In this document: in pieces, positions 49,214-61,076 of the stretch
How the letters are laid out: each line of letters opens with the position of its first letter
Numbering within the stretch: position 1 is the stretch's first letter
NCBI RefSeq assembly: GCF_000801105.2
Contig: NC_079516.1
Location: 50,265,265-50,329,264, forward strand
Origin: Raphanus sativus
Lineage: Eukaryota > Streptophyta > Magnoliopsida > Brassicales > Brassicaceae
Length of the DNA stretch: 64,000 nucleotides
Direction: 5' to 3'
Translations under genes and position numbers: made by a program
Notes under the pieces: generated by a model
Told to the model about the DNA's origin: nothing
The model's database searches: none
Seen by the model: the letters and a program-made list of their open reading frames with translations, nothing else

Positions 49214-49799
49214 AAAAGAAGTGTCAGAAACCAATGTCTTTAGCTGTAACATGTGTCCAGCCTTTTTTGGGTCTAGTTTTGGGGTTTTTTTGCTCTGTAA
49301 AGAAATAAGAAGAAAGCAGACAAAGGGGGTTTGAAATGTGAATCTAAATTTGGCGGTTTTGTAAGTTGATGATGTTGTTTCAACTTGTCTATGTAATGTA
49401 TATTATTATTATTATTATATGTATGCATTTGGCTATAAGTGGTTTCAGATTTTGTGGTAAAGCAAGCAGTGATTATGTTAGATTCCAATACTCTGTGAAG
49501 GCACAAGCCACAAAGGTGTAGAATCGGTAACAATGTGTTATTTGGATCTCTTGTATTATTTGCAAGTGTTTTTGAGGCCTGATTGACCACATGTTCTTTG
49601 GACCTGATATGTACCAATCCGTCAAAGTGCGTGTGATTGTAGTCTACCTACAAGTATATCCAAAACTTTCTTTTCTGATGACTAGTAAATCTAGGTTCAC
49701 TAAGAGGTCTCGGCGCTATCTAAAGGCAGGTTGGCGCACCGGGCCTTTGAAATGGGCCGAAAATCAAGGGTTCATACCCGTATAATAGGCATCAGAATT
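49214..49799. other. RING-vWA 3' flank and spacer
   Basis: Probable 3' UTR to about 49450. 49680-49790 is GC-richer, with a GGTTCATACCC phrase that recalls a pol III B box, but no tRNA fold or SINE boundaries were found. Confidence 0.4.
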
Positions 49800-50310
49800 A
49801 TTATCCCGATCTGATCCTAGATCTCCGGGATCCGCTCCGATATTCGGGGTGTCCAGATCCAAATCCGGACAGTAAAATAAAAGATCTGTCAAAACCAAAT
49901 TCAGATCCGGACGGATCCGTATTTATAAAATATATATATATTTTTTAATTCTGTTAATAATTATATTTGATATATTAATATTTATTCATACACCTAGTTT
50001 TATAATACTATTTTTATAATATTATATTCATTACTATATTTATAAATATTGTATAAATATTTAATTTATGTATTATTCTAGAATTTTTATATTTTTAAAA
50101 TTTTTATTTTTATTTTATCAACTATTTTAATGAATCCAGATCCAGATTCGGATATCTACGGATAGTATGATATATAGACAGATAGAATCCGGATACCGAA
50201 AGCTCCAAATTCGGATCCGAATACTAAATCCACGGATCCGACGAATCCAAATCTGGATCTGGATATCCCAAATTACCCGGATATCCGGATCCGTCCCAGC
50301 CCTACGTGTG
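49800..50310. repeat. Repeat with GGATCCG-rich arms and AT-rich core
   Basis: Both arms are dense in GATCCGGA/GGATATCC words (49805-49920 and 50130-50303) around a TATA-rich core. Such phrases are common in Brassicaceae transposon debris. No target-site duplication was found. Confidence 0.5.
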
Positions 50311-52619
50311 AATGTTCAGAAACAATTGTCATTTAGTTTCGCACAACAGGTGGATCGAAACTGAAACGTGTTTGCGTCCCAACCACGTCTCATTACCACC
50401 CGATTCCCAAACTCTAAAAAACAATTTTACGTTATGATTTAAGAATCTTTAAATTTAAGGTTTAGTAATGTTTTTTTCTTCGAGAAAACTTTATACTGAA
50501 CTTCAAAATCTATATTTTATATTTTAGTTCTTAAAATTGATAAAAATCAGTTAAAAGCATACATTGTGTATAATATAAAATCTGCAACAAAATATTCGTA
50601 TAATACTATTTGAATTTATTCAATATGAACATAAAAGAATCTTGAGATAAAAGACTTCAATAATAAAAACAACTTAATCAAAACCAAAATTTATATGGAT
50701 AATACTTTGAAGATTTTGGAATTTTTAACAAAATTTACATAAGTTTTAGCAATATTGTAATATTTGATCTTTATATATAACAGCTAAACTATAAAATATA
50801 TGTATAATTTTATGAGATATGGAATTGTAAGGATAAAACGATAAAATAAAATGTTGATATATGAAAGGAATATAAGTGTAAGGATTTAAGAATATAAAAT
50901 CTCAAATATAAAGTTTTGAACAGTAAAATAGTATGTCTAAAGTTTCACAATTTAAAGTTTTAAGTTTTAAGGTCTTTTTGGAACATACATAACTTTATAT
51001 ATATTTTAAATTATGTTTTTTTCGAAAATGCTATAAGTGAATGTAGTCTACTAGTTTTGTTGAGCAAACTATAGGGGAGTGAATTTATTGGTGTGGTCTA
51101 ATTGAGTTGCACCATGATATACAATAAATTCTAAACAGTATATACCATCAATCATATAAAAGAAAGATTGATACATATATATAGAAGTTAAAAAAGCATA
51201 CGCATGTCAAACCATAATGGTTATTATAAGTGATGTTTAACCATATATTTTATATTATTTAATGATAAGTAATTTAATTTTACCTCCTACCAATACTAAT
51301 AAAACATGATATTTTAAGAATTTTTTTTTATTTACATGATATATTACTTTGTGTAATTGTTATTTACTTATTATGCAACAATTTCATTTAAATTATAATT
51401 GGAACACAAAAATTGGCATAACCATTATATTTACCTATAATGGTGATGATTGATTCGACTGTGGCTGTAAAAATTTAGTTGTAAGTAAATTGGTTGTAAC
51501 CGTAGAGTTGTTACTGTAGATTTTTTTTGCAGAGACTTTTGTTGTAGTTAAATTTGCTGTAGTTGTAGTTGTAGACTATATGTAGTAGATATTTAAAAAT
51601 GAAATATGTGGTGTATGTATTAAATAATTACTTTTTATCAACTAAAATAATTTATATTAATGATTTTTTATGAATTATCAAAGTTTACGGTTATTTAAGA
51701 TGTGATAGTTAAATAATATTTATGTTATTTAAAATAGTTCAGTAATTTTTAAAACACAAAGAATTAAATTAAATTTTATAGATGTTTTTACTATGATTAT
51801 CTAATTTATTTGAAATTATAAATATTTGTTTTTTCATTCTACAGTTTCTACAACATATAAAATAAAGATGTGGGTTTTTTTTTTAAAATACATGAGAAAA
51901 ATGATTTAGTTTTATTTTGTTGTACCTTTAAAAGTAAAGCTAAAGCATGATTGGTAAAATTAATAGAAATTTAATGTAGGTTTTAACTTTAAAAATAAAG
52001 GTACAACATAATTGGTAAAATTTACTGCTTTAAAAATAAATAAGAAGCTAAAGTAGATAGATACAATTCAATCAATCATCTACAATATCTAGATTTTGCT
52101 AATGCTCATATTAATACTCCTTTGTCACATTGACATTTTCACAGATTAAGAAAGTGACAAAAATATATGTAAATTGTTATTAATTACAATTTTCTGACAA
52201 CAGTATTTGAGATAAATAAAATTATTTATAAAATAAATGCAGTTTACAATTAAATTTTAATTGAAAGTAAGTATAATTTGCATTGCAATTGTAAACTGCA
52301 TTTTTATGTAACAAAAAATGGTATAATGACATTTATTATAAAATAGAGGAAATACAAATTTTGATATATTTTACACGTGGGTTTCTAAAATATAAAATCA
52401 AGATATATAGTTTTGGTTTTTATATAGCCCACCGCACCACTAACAATTTTAATGGCATCATAAAACTCCCTTGATATTTTCTTAGTTGTACAGCTACATG
52501 ATAGCTACAGTGTGATAATCCAGAAAAGCACTCATCCATGTAATATCTCTCTTCTATGACAACATTTAATACACAGTATAAGATATAGTTCATCAATATA
52601 TGTGGTTTTTGCTTTCGAT
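50311..52619. other. AT-rich spacer with a small perfect hairpin
   Basis: No gene is visible. 51430-52060 has TGTAGTTGTAG and GCTAAAGCATGATTGGTAAAA phrases typical of decayed MITEs. 52235-52251 and 52287-52303 form a 17-bp perfect inverted repeat. Confidence 0.45.
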
Positions 52620-52840
52620 TAATCTGTGTGTCCCGACCTATAAAAGGGTCTAAAGACTATAAACTAATTCCCAAAAGAAAGTATAGTTCATGGATATAAA
52701 ATTTTCTAGATATTTAAATGAACCATAAACAATAGGTCTCCATCTGTGTGACCACATGATGAAATAGTAGTGGAAATCGTTGGAACCCATATAATTTAGC
52801 AATTCAAAGCCCGCATCACCACTAGACGTACAGCATTAAT
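52620..52840 (-). mobile_element. Decayed SINE, minus orientation
   Basis: The phrase order ATGAACCATAAACAATAGG, CATCTGTGTGACCACAT, CAATTCAAAGCCCGC, then CACCACTAGAC parallels the minus-strand SINE at 45107-45355 (AACAATGGACTCATATCCG, TGTGGCCAC, GGGATTCAAATCC, ACCACTAGCCCAC). Heavily mutated; no duplication was recovered. Confidence 0.5.
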
Positions 52841-54148
52841 ATTTTAATTTGCACACCTGTTGAGTAACAATTTTACGCTTACAACTACAAATTTGGATTT
52901 AAAAAATGTGTTGTAATAATATTTTGAAATATAAGCGTTAAAAAAATGTGCGAGATATAATAATCCCAAATTAAATCTAGTTTTGGTATTTCTCCATTAA
53001 GAAAATACAAATAAAATATAAATGGCGAAATAACATATGATTAAACCATGGGCGATTTGTCAAAAGAATTCAAAAATTTACCTCATATTCAATTAAATAT
53101 AAAAGTAATCTAAATGGTGAACTGTGTTATATTTTAGAAGATTTTCATATGTTATACAGTGATTAGTCAAAACTTTTTGGTTATCAAGTGGACATTTAAT
53201 TTGTGTTTTAGTAGATTTCAAACAAGTTTACTTGATTTAGGATATAGTAGAGTTTTTACGTAGTTTACTAAAATTTGAGATTACATAGTTTTAAACTAAT
53301 TTTAGTTTTTGTATGCATAAATTAAAATAATAATCTTCAAACTAGTATTCAACAATTATGATATCATATATTTAAACTATATGAAAAATAAAATAAATAA
53401 AAATAACTAAATTATCAAAGTAGACTTTCAAAAGTGTCTACATAGTAGATATCAGACGAAATCTATTTCATAACTTTAAATTTAGTAGTATTCAAGAGAA
53501 GTCCACTACATTTTAAATTTAATCTTGTTACAATTTTTTGTCTATTCATATAAAGAAAATTTGGAAACTTTTCATGTTTATCATATTGTGTGTACTATTA
53601 TTCATGTTTATTTTCACTGTGGACATTTTCACAAATACATTTTTCATCAAGTGATAAAAGTTTTGTATACTTTTATTATATATAATATTTATTTAAGTAA
53701 AAACAATTACATAGTTTTTGAATTATACATTTTCAAATTCGAGCTATTTATAATTTTTTAAAAAATTTCTTTTTGAAATTCGAAAAATTCCTTTTGAAAC
53801 TAATTAAAAGAATTTAAAATTTTTAAGTATTATATATATATATATATATATTTATTTATTAGAATCTTAAACTCCACATTCCAAAATCCTACCCCAGTCC
53901 CTAATTCTAAACCCTAAATCTAAGGTTATAAGTGTTATAAGTGTTGCTAATAATGCTTACAGTAAATGAGAAATTAGATTAGAAATTCAAAAGACATAAA
54001 AAGTAACATGAAGAAAAACGAAACCGTTGATTCCACCGACATTAGTAAAAAGGGGTTAAAATGGTAACACATCCTACTGCTGTCTGCTGATATATATAAG
54101 ATCGAAGTGTCGCTGAAGGCATAAGAACCAAAATAAGAGAAGGACGAC
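52841..54148. other. AT-rich spacer
   Basis: No gene is recognisable. A TA-repeat lies at about 53832-53850. The last ~120 bp are the likely promoter and leader of the WSD1-like gene (TATATATAAG near 54091). Confidence 0.5.
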
Positions 54149-56728
54149 ATGGCCAGAGAGAAGGAAGAGACGACAACAGAGGAGCCACTTAGCCCGGTGT
54201 CACAGCTGTTCGTTTCACCGAGTGTCTATAGCATCATTGTCTTTACTTTAGGCTTTAAGACTAGATGCGACCCAACTGCCATTGTTGAAGGTATCAACAA
54301 CACATGGATCAAGCTTCCCCGCTTCTCTAGCAAAGTGGTAAAACTATTATATTATTTTACATCTCTCTATAAATATCTAACCATTTCAGTGTAGTCTTAT
54401 ATATTTCACCTTGTTGGATGATTTTGCTTACGTATATATCTATATAGGGAATTTTCAAAAATACTTCTATAAATTACTGTTTCTAAAATTATATTCGTTA
54501 AAAGAGTATTTTAATACATTTTATGTAAAAATGTTCCCATGATTATAAAGTAATAATATATATATTAATTCATAAGTAATTAAAATAATATATTAAAATA
54601 TAATTTTAGCATTGTTGTATCTTGATAAAATATCATTAATGCTCACTTCTTTATTGCATCAACATGTTCTAGTGATGTTTATACTTTTGATATGAATCCA
54701 ACATTATAAGAAGTTTTAGCCATTATGATTATTTTAAGTATATGTTTTCAAATGCATCATAGTTCACTTTTATAACATTATGATTACTTTTACGTGTATG
54801 TTTTCAAACGCATCATAATTTACTGTATATATAACAATTATCTTTTATCAAACATTCTCGTTCATAATATGTATAATCAATCATCCATTCGATCATAAAT
54901 AAAATGTTTCAGGTGATGGATGATAAGAAAAATGGAAAAGCGGTTTGGGTTCCTGTTAGTATTCGAGTAGAAGATCATGTTGTTGTTCCCGACCTTGATC
55001 ATTCCAACATTGAGAATCCTGATGAATTTATAGAAGACTATACGTCACATCTGGCCAATAACCGAATGGACATGTCCAGACCTTTATGGGAATTTCATGT
55101 TCTGAATATAAAGACATCAAATGCAGAATCTTTTGGTATAGGGAAGTTCCATCATTCACTGGGCGATGGTATGTCCCTTATGTCTCTTCTGTATGCTAGC
55201 TCACGAAAAACATCAGACCCCGACGCTTTTCCTACTACTGTGACTACAACAAAACATGTTGAATCCAAGAATATTTGGTGGTTGGTTGCCAGATTTTGGT
55301 TTATAATAATGATCTTTGTTACAACTTTTGTTGAGATGTGCAAGTTTCTCCTTACACTATGTTATTTGAGGGATACTAAAACTCCTCTTGTTGGTAAATT
55401 CGGAGATAAAGTTCAGTATAGAAAGGTTATCCATCGGATAATAAGCCTTGATGATGTCAAGTTCGTGAAGAACACAATGAAAATGGTAGATATATAAGTA
55501 TTTACAATTATCATTTTTAATATATGTTGTTTGTTTCGTTTTCTTATATTAATAACTTCAGAATTTGTCTTTCTTGTAGAAGGTGAATGATGTTCTTCTT
55601 GGAATGACACAGGCAGGTCTCTCAAAATATCTGACTAAAAAATATGGTAAGTTCATATTCCTTAAGCATACAATTTACATTATCAATATCTTCTTTTCTT
55701 GCAGAAAACTACAATATTATAGGAATAGGGATAACTAATTCATATATTTGATATATTTAAAAGACGATAAAAATCCAATGGCCGGGAATAAGAAACAAAT
55801 ATTAGACAAAACCCGTCTTCGTGGTACAGTAGCTGTAAATCTAAGACCAGCTACAAAAATCGAGGTAACCCAATATAAATATTACCTTTTTTTTCTTTTT
55901 GAGGAAGTATAACTATTATCTTCCAAAACAATAATTTAAAAAAATTAGAATGCAAGAATTTGATTAAACATAAAACTGTAGGACATTGCTGATATGATGA
56001 CAAAAGGATCAAAATGTAGATGGGGAAACTTCATAGGTCTTGTGGTATTTCCTTTATGGATAAGATGTGAGGACGATCCCTTGGAATACGTTAGGAGAGC
56101 CAAAGCTACTATGGATAAGAAAAAATCTCCATGGAACCACTTATATCATATGGCATCGTCAAATTAATCATGAAAATATTTGGGGAAAAGGTAAAAATAT
56201 AAAACTAATTAGTATTAACTTTCCATCCATATGTTTAAGAACGTACATAAAAAATATAGCAACTAATTTTGAATGACAGGTAGTGGAAGCTATTGCAAAG
56301 AGGATGTTTGGTCATACAACAATGACATTTTCAAATGTGTTGGGTCCACACGAAGATATAAGTTTTTTTAACCATCCCATGTGTTATATCGCAGCAAGCG
56401 CACTGTTTGGACCACACGTAAGTATAATTCTAATCATGCCACACTTGTACTTTTTGGTTAAGTATAAATTTCATTTGTCTCTCTTTCTTTTAAAATCATA
56501 TGGAGTTTGTATTGACAGTAACTTATAACATGCATGTGTTTATTTTTGTTGTTGGACTAGGCTCTTATAATCCATTATGTAAGCTACGTAGACAAGCTTG
56601 TCATCAATCTAGCTGTCGACACAGCAGTGATTCCAGACCCTCATTTACTATGTAATGATTTGGTAGAGTCGCTTAATATCATCAAACTTGCTGCCTTGGA
56701 GAAAGGGCTTCAAAAAATGGAGGTTTGA
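54149..56728 (+). pseudogene. WSD1-like wax ester synthase/acyltransferase with a frameshift in exon 5
   Basis: WS/DGAT enzymes join fatty acyl-CoA to alcohols or diacylglycerol at the ER for wax or triacylglycerol. Seven exons: 54149-54337, 54913-55485, 55580-55646, 55764-55864, 55982-56190, 56280-56417 and 56561-56728. The catalytic HHxxxDG motif is intact (HHSLGDG, residues 143-149). A hydrophobic segment follows (FIIMIFVTTFVEM), then VNDVLLGMTQAGLSKYL. In exon 5 the frame breaks in the A-run near 56119-56126: the text after DKKK continues as MEPLISYGIVKLIMKIFGEK only in the next frame, and the original frame stops at 56165-56167. One missing base explains this. Downstream exons (FGHTTMTFSNVLGPHEDISF) are otherwise normal, so loss is recent or the base is a sequence error. 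Probable ortholog of At2g38995. Confidence 0.82.
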
Positions 56729-58607
56729 GTCATGTATCACCAGATCTTTGTCTATGTTAAGAAAAGGCTGTGAAATGTAATGTTACTTGATCTTGGTTTG
56801 TATTAAGTTATGTTGGTGTGTAATAATATATACTCAAATTTAGCAGCTTAAGAATTTTTTTATAATACAGATTCAAATTTATATTGTGGTGACACAAACA
56901 TAAATTAATACAAACCACTACACTAAATGACATGGTCGAATGTTTAGGAACAGTCTAACCTTTGCAAGGTAGATTCAAGAGTGTTGGTTTGAACTGATGA
57001 ATTACCTTTAAGAGCCTTAGGATTTCGATTGATATATAAAGCTTGGAGCGAGCTAATGTGTTTGAGTTCTGGAAATCGAATTCGACTTACATCTTAACAG
57101 CTAGGTGTTTCTCCCACACATGTCGGTATAATATTTCAATCATTTTCGTATGAACAAAGCTTAAATAGCTTAAGAGTACTAATCCAGGTAATTATTGTCA
57201 CCAATTAAAAATTGGCAATGACCTATACTGAATAGTTGAAGTGTAAACCCATCCTCATATAGATTTTGTGACACATCATATTCATGTGATTGTAAATTAC
57301 TTTAAATAGTCAAAATAAAATTAGAAGAAATAACTTTAATCAGAACCAGGAGACAAAAATGGGAATTAATGAGAGGGGATTAAGAAGAGGTTTGACAACC
57401 TAACGATAGCTGATCCAATAAACCTTTTGACAAATTGAACACATAGGCTAGGGCTAAAAATAGAGTTGCTAACAAATGCAACCTTTTGAATATTGAAAAT
57501 TTGTAAATGGATGGCAGTAATACCAAGTACCCCACTTGTTCTCAACCGTATTACGTTGATATCACGTTTTAATGGCTACACGCCTACACCTAACAACTGT
57601 TACTATTTCTTTTGAACACATTTATCAGCATTACAAAATAGTAAACATTTATCCTATTATACAGTCCATATCAAGTTGTAATGGACAACACCTATACCGC
57701 TATACGTAACGATTTGATTTCTAAATCACGAGATCAGCAGGGGACTACGATTGCGACGTCTTCAATTCGTCGGTTCAATTGGATTCGCTTTGGTTGGACG
57801 TAACAAATTTATCCATAATATTGCTTTGTTCATAATCATAAATAGTATGTTCGATGGCAGATTCACCAGCCTAATCGATGAAAAGGTGAACTCCATGATC
57901 TCCATCCTAGAGTGATACTTATTTGCAACAAGGGATATCGAAAACAATTTCAACTCGTAGTTATATTTAATTTTCTACCATTTAATTTTATATTTCTATT
58001 TTGTGTGCTAAATTTTATATTTCTGTTTAAGTGATGTAAAACACTTTTTTATTTATTTTGTAGTGTTTGTTATAAATTTTAATCACAACCAGTTTACCAA
58101 CTTCTTTCATTTAGGATCCGAATTTTTAAGAAAAGGGCTATTCAAGTATTTCAAAGATATTTTTAACAAGACACAAGCTTTAACATCTGCACTGAAATTA
58201 AAGCATTTAATCTTCTAATAAGAGCTTAAATAATTTTAAAACTAAACTAGATCAAGATGATTATGTGAGTCATATGTTGAGATGAAGAACAATTTTCTTT
58301 TAAGCCTGGCCTTTATTTTCGCTGACGCGTCATGGAAAATACTAAACGAGTACGTGATCAATATATACATGAATATGTGATTAACCTAACGATGATCCTG
58401 TTAAATAATTAAACTCGCAAAACCATGCATGGTTAATGTAACCAAACATTTTCTTGAAGAATTCTGAAATATTTATCAGCTGTTTGAACACTCGGAGTTT
58501 GAACCAAACATTAAAAAAAATGCTTCACATCTGTGGATTATTTCATCAGTAGCGTTCTAGGTCTCTTCTTTCTGCGTACTCCATCATCTTGATCAAAGTT
58601 AAAAACA
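56729..58607. other. Gene-free spacer
   Basis: AT-rich sequence between two converging genes. A 63-codon minus-strand open stretch (57762-57953) has no recognisable features. Confidence 0.5.
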
Positions 58608-60779
58608 TTACTTGGTAACTCCAAGAAACTGAGCAAAGCTAGGATACTTAGGCTCCCATCCTATCTCCCCTCGTGTCCCTGAGTTGTTCAGCTTCTTCCC
58701 TAAAGGACCACTGGTGCCTATAGAAAAACAAACATTTCTCAATCTCTAAATGAAGCTTGAGGCTCTTTCAAGACAAACCAACATGTGTCAATGACTGAAA
58801 GAAACTCACTCGTGAAACCTTTGAACTTCTTATCATACTTTCCACTTTCAGCCATCAGGTCCATCACCTCTTGCCTTGACAAAGGATGGTTATCACAGCC
58901 CAAGAAAATCCGACCTCCAGCTTTCTTCTTCATGATTGCAACCGCTAGTGACGCTGCATCCTTTATCAAAAAAAAAAAAAAAAACACATTTACAGAACTT
59001 GATAAGAGACACTATTTGTGAATGAGATATCTTATATTACATCAGCAGAACAATTCATAAGCACCTATTCAAGTCCATGGTCTTTGTACAAAAGAAAGGA
59101 GGGACCAAAAGACCACAAATATATACCTCATAGTGGATGAGATTTAGGATATGATCAGGACGAGCATCAACTATCTCCTTATTCAACCAGTAATTATGTG
59201 CACCTCTAGTCTCTGTGTATGAAAAAAAGTTCAGGAGAAACATAATGCTCAAAAAGCCATGCAAGTCACTATTTGCTGCTCATTGAGCTCAAAAAAGGAT
59301 ATGTAAAGGCCTGCAAGTCTGAGGACAGTCCCTCCACTTTCCAACACTACTGCTTCAGCTCTCAAAAGCACATCGGTTTTTGGGCTCTTTCCTAGTGGCA
59401 CTACTGGAGAATCCTGCAACAACAGTGGAGAGGAATACAGTTATTGGAATGGTCTCGGATATTTAAAATGTACTAATTCAGGAACTGAGATGAACCTCGT
59501 TGCATTCTCCATTATCAAAGCAATCATAAGGTGCAGAACTAGAAGTGAATATAAACGATCCTTCGCCATTCCACTTTGATGCTGCCGTCCTAATCCGTTT
59601 GTAACGCACAAACACAGACACATATTGAATCAAGGCAACATGATATTACTTTTCCATAGCTAATAAAGTTAACAGCACGACTGCATGAGAGACCTTTTTT
59701 TCTTGTGGAACACAACTAATAGACTCTTGAGTTGTTGAAACTAAAGTGATTTTTCTTGTAGTTTTTTTTTACCTGAGCTCAGCGGCGTAATCAGGACTTT
59801 GTGAAGGAGGAGCACAAAAGATGACATAGGAGAACTTGCCATCAAATTCAGTTCCTTTAATTGCTGGTTTGATACCCAACTTCTCTAACTCATCATGATG
59901 GTTTGGTGTTGCTGTCTGCCCAATGATTTGACAATCTGGATGTTCCTGCTCCAACACACATAACTCTCCAACTCTTTAACTTCCACATTAAAAAAAAAGA
60001 ACATAGTTCTTAATATCATAAATGTTGTGAAGAGAAAGAACTAGTCAATACCCATAAGACCATAACATAATTGATAAACACTCAAGACACAATAAAAGGA
60101 GTTACCAGGACATTAAAAGAAAATTAAGAGTCTAGTCAAAGCTATGTCGAACTATCAAATTCAGCTCAGTCCCTGTAGAAATTATACCTGTCTCCATTTT
60201 TCTGCAACTAAGCGTCCAAGAACACCTGGTCCAACAATAAGCAAATCGTTTGCACCAATTGAAACATGAGACTGGACCTTCAAGCCATCAGTTGTCTCAC
60301 CTTCACACAAACAAACATAACCCACGACAAGGGCACACAAAAAAAACATATAAAACGGTCAATACTTGGAGATAAAGAATCACAAAAACCTTAGTGTGCC
60401 AATTACTGTAATTGATTCTACTCAGAGCTTAACAAGTTTGTGTACTAACCATCTAGAAAAGAAAAAAAAAAGATAATCATAAAAGTCAACGAAAGGTTTT
60501 ACTTTATCCTTATAACATGAAAAAGCCGAAAACAGAACAGAGGAAGAAACAGAGAGTTAGGATACCAATGGTGGAGGAGGAGGAAGAAGAGGCTTGTATA
60601 GGAGTCACCATCATCGAAGACGCTGATAGTGACAAGGAGAAACTGGGTTTGCCCTCCTCGCGTCTCAAAGCAAACTTTTTTGAATACAAAGATGCTAAAG
60701 TCGACTGCTTTGAGAACAGAGTCGATGGAATTCTCGAACTGATAGTCGGAAGTGAGATGCAAGAGATAAATCCCATCAA
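58608..60779 (-). CDS. EMB2799: Plastid NAD(P)-binding Rossmann-fold protein, EMB2799-like
   Basis: Eight exons on the minus strand: 60566-60779, 60188-60300, 59773-59945, 59496-59589, 59303-59413, 59127-59216, 58810-58960 and 58608-58717, giving 351 residues. The N-terminus is Ser-rich and basic (MMGFISCISLPTISSRIPST), as in chloroplast transit peptides. The mature part is an atypical short-chain dehydrogenase fold: the dinucleotide loop is LLIVGPGVLGRLVAEKW, and the later segments FIFTSSSAPY and LRLAGLY follow. In Arabidopsis the gene is annotated as embryo-defective; the substrate is unknown to me. Seven junctions were assigned, six with normal GT-AG signals. The intron between exons 5 and 6 (59217-59302) starts ATATCCTT and ends AC, a U12-type AT-AC intron. 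It lies just downstream of APC7 on the same strand. Confidence 0.93.
59217..59302 (-). other. U12-type AT-AC intron in EMB2799
   Basis: After GGCCTTTAC the minus strand reads ATATCCTTTTTT, an exact U12 donor consensus. The acceptor side reads TCCTGAACTTTTTTTCATAC, with a U12-like branch site (consensus TTCCTTRAY) about 13 nt before the final AC. Removing these 86 bases restores LAGLY-TETRGAH in frame. No GT donor there preserves the protein. Confidence 0.88.
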
Positions 60780-61076
60780 GAAAAAGCTTTGCTTTTGACG
60801 AAGAAGATTGGATTGTTAGGTAAATGGATACTTTTGGAATGTTTGCAAGTCTTCACATGTCATACATATTTTATAGATTACTAATGTATAAATCCTATTA
60901 ATTTTTGTTCTTGGAGTCAGACAACAATGAGCTTGTGTCTTGTCTTTGTCCATTATGAACACAAATATGAAAACTTTATTTCCATTACATCTTTCAATGT
61001 TAAAGAGGAAATGAAGTTGTATCCGTTACATGTGAACATCTGCTTCTACACTTTCATAGAGAAACTAAGAACCTCT

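Noticed and set aside
49735..49790. Possible tRNA or SINE B box (GGTTCATACCC)
   Set aside because: No acceptor-stem pairing, A box, tail or target duplication was found around it.
60517..60798. Plus-strand open frame of 93 codons opposite EMB2799 exon 1
   Set aside because: Antisense of the transit-peptide exon; charge-rich composition is the complement of Ser-rich codons.
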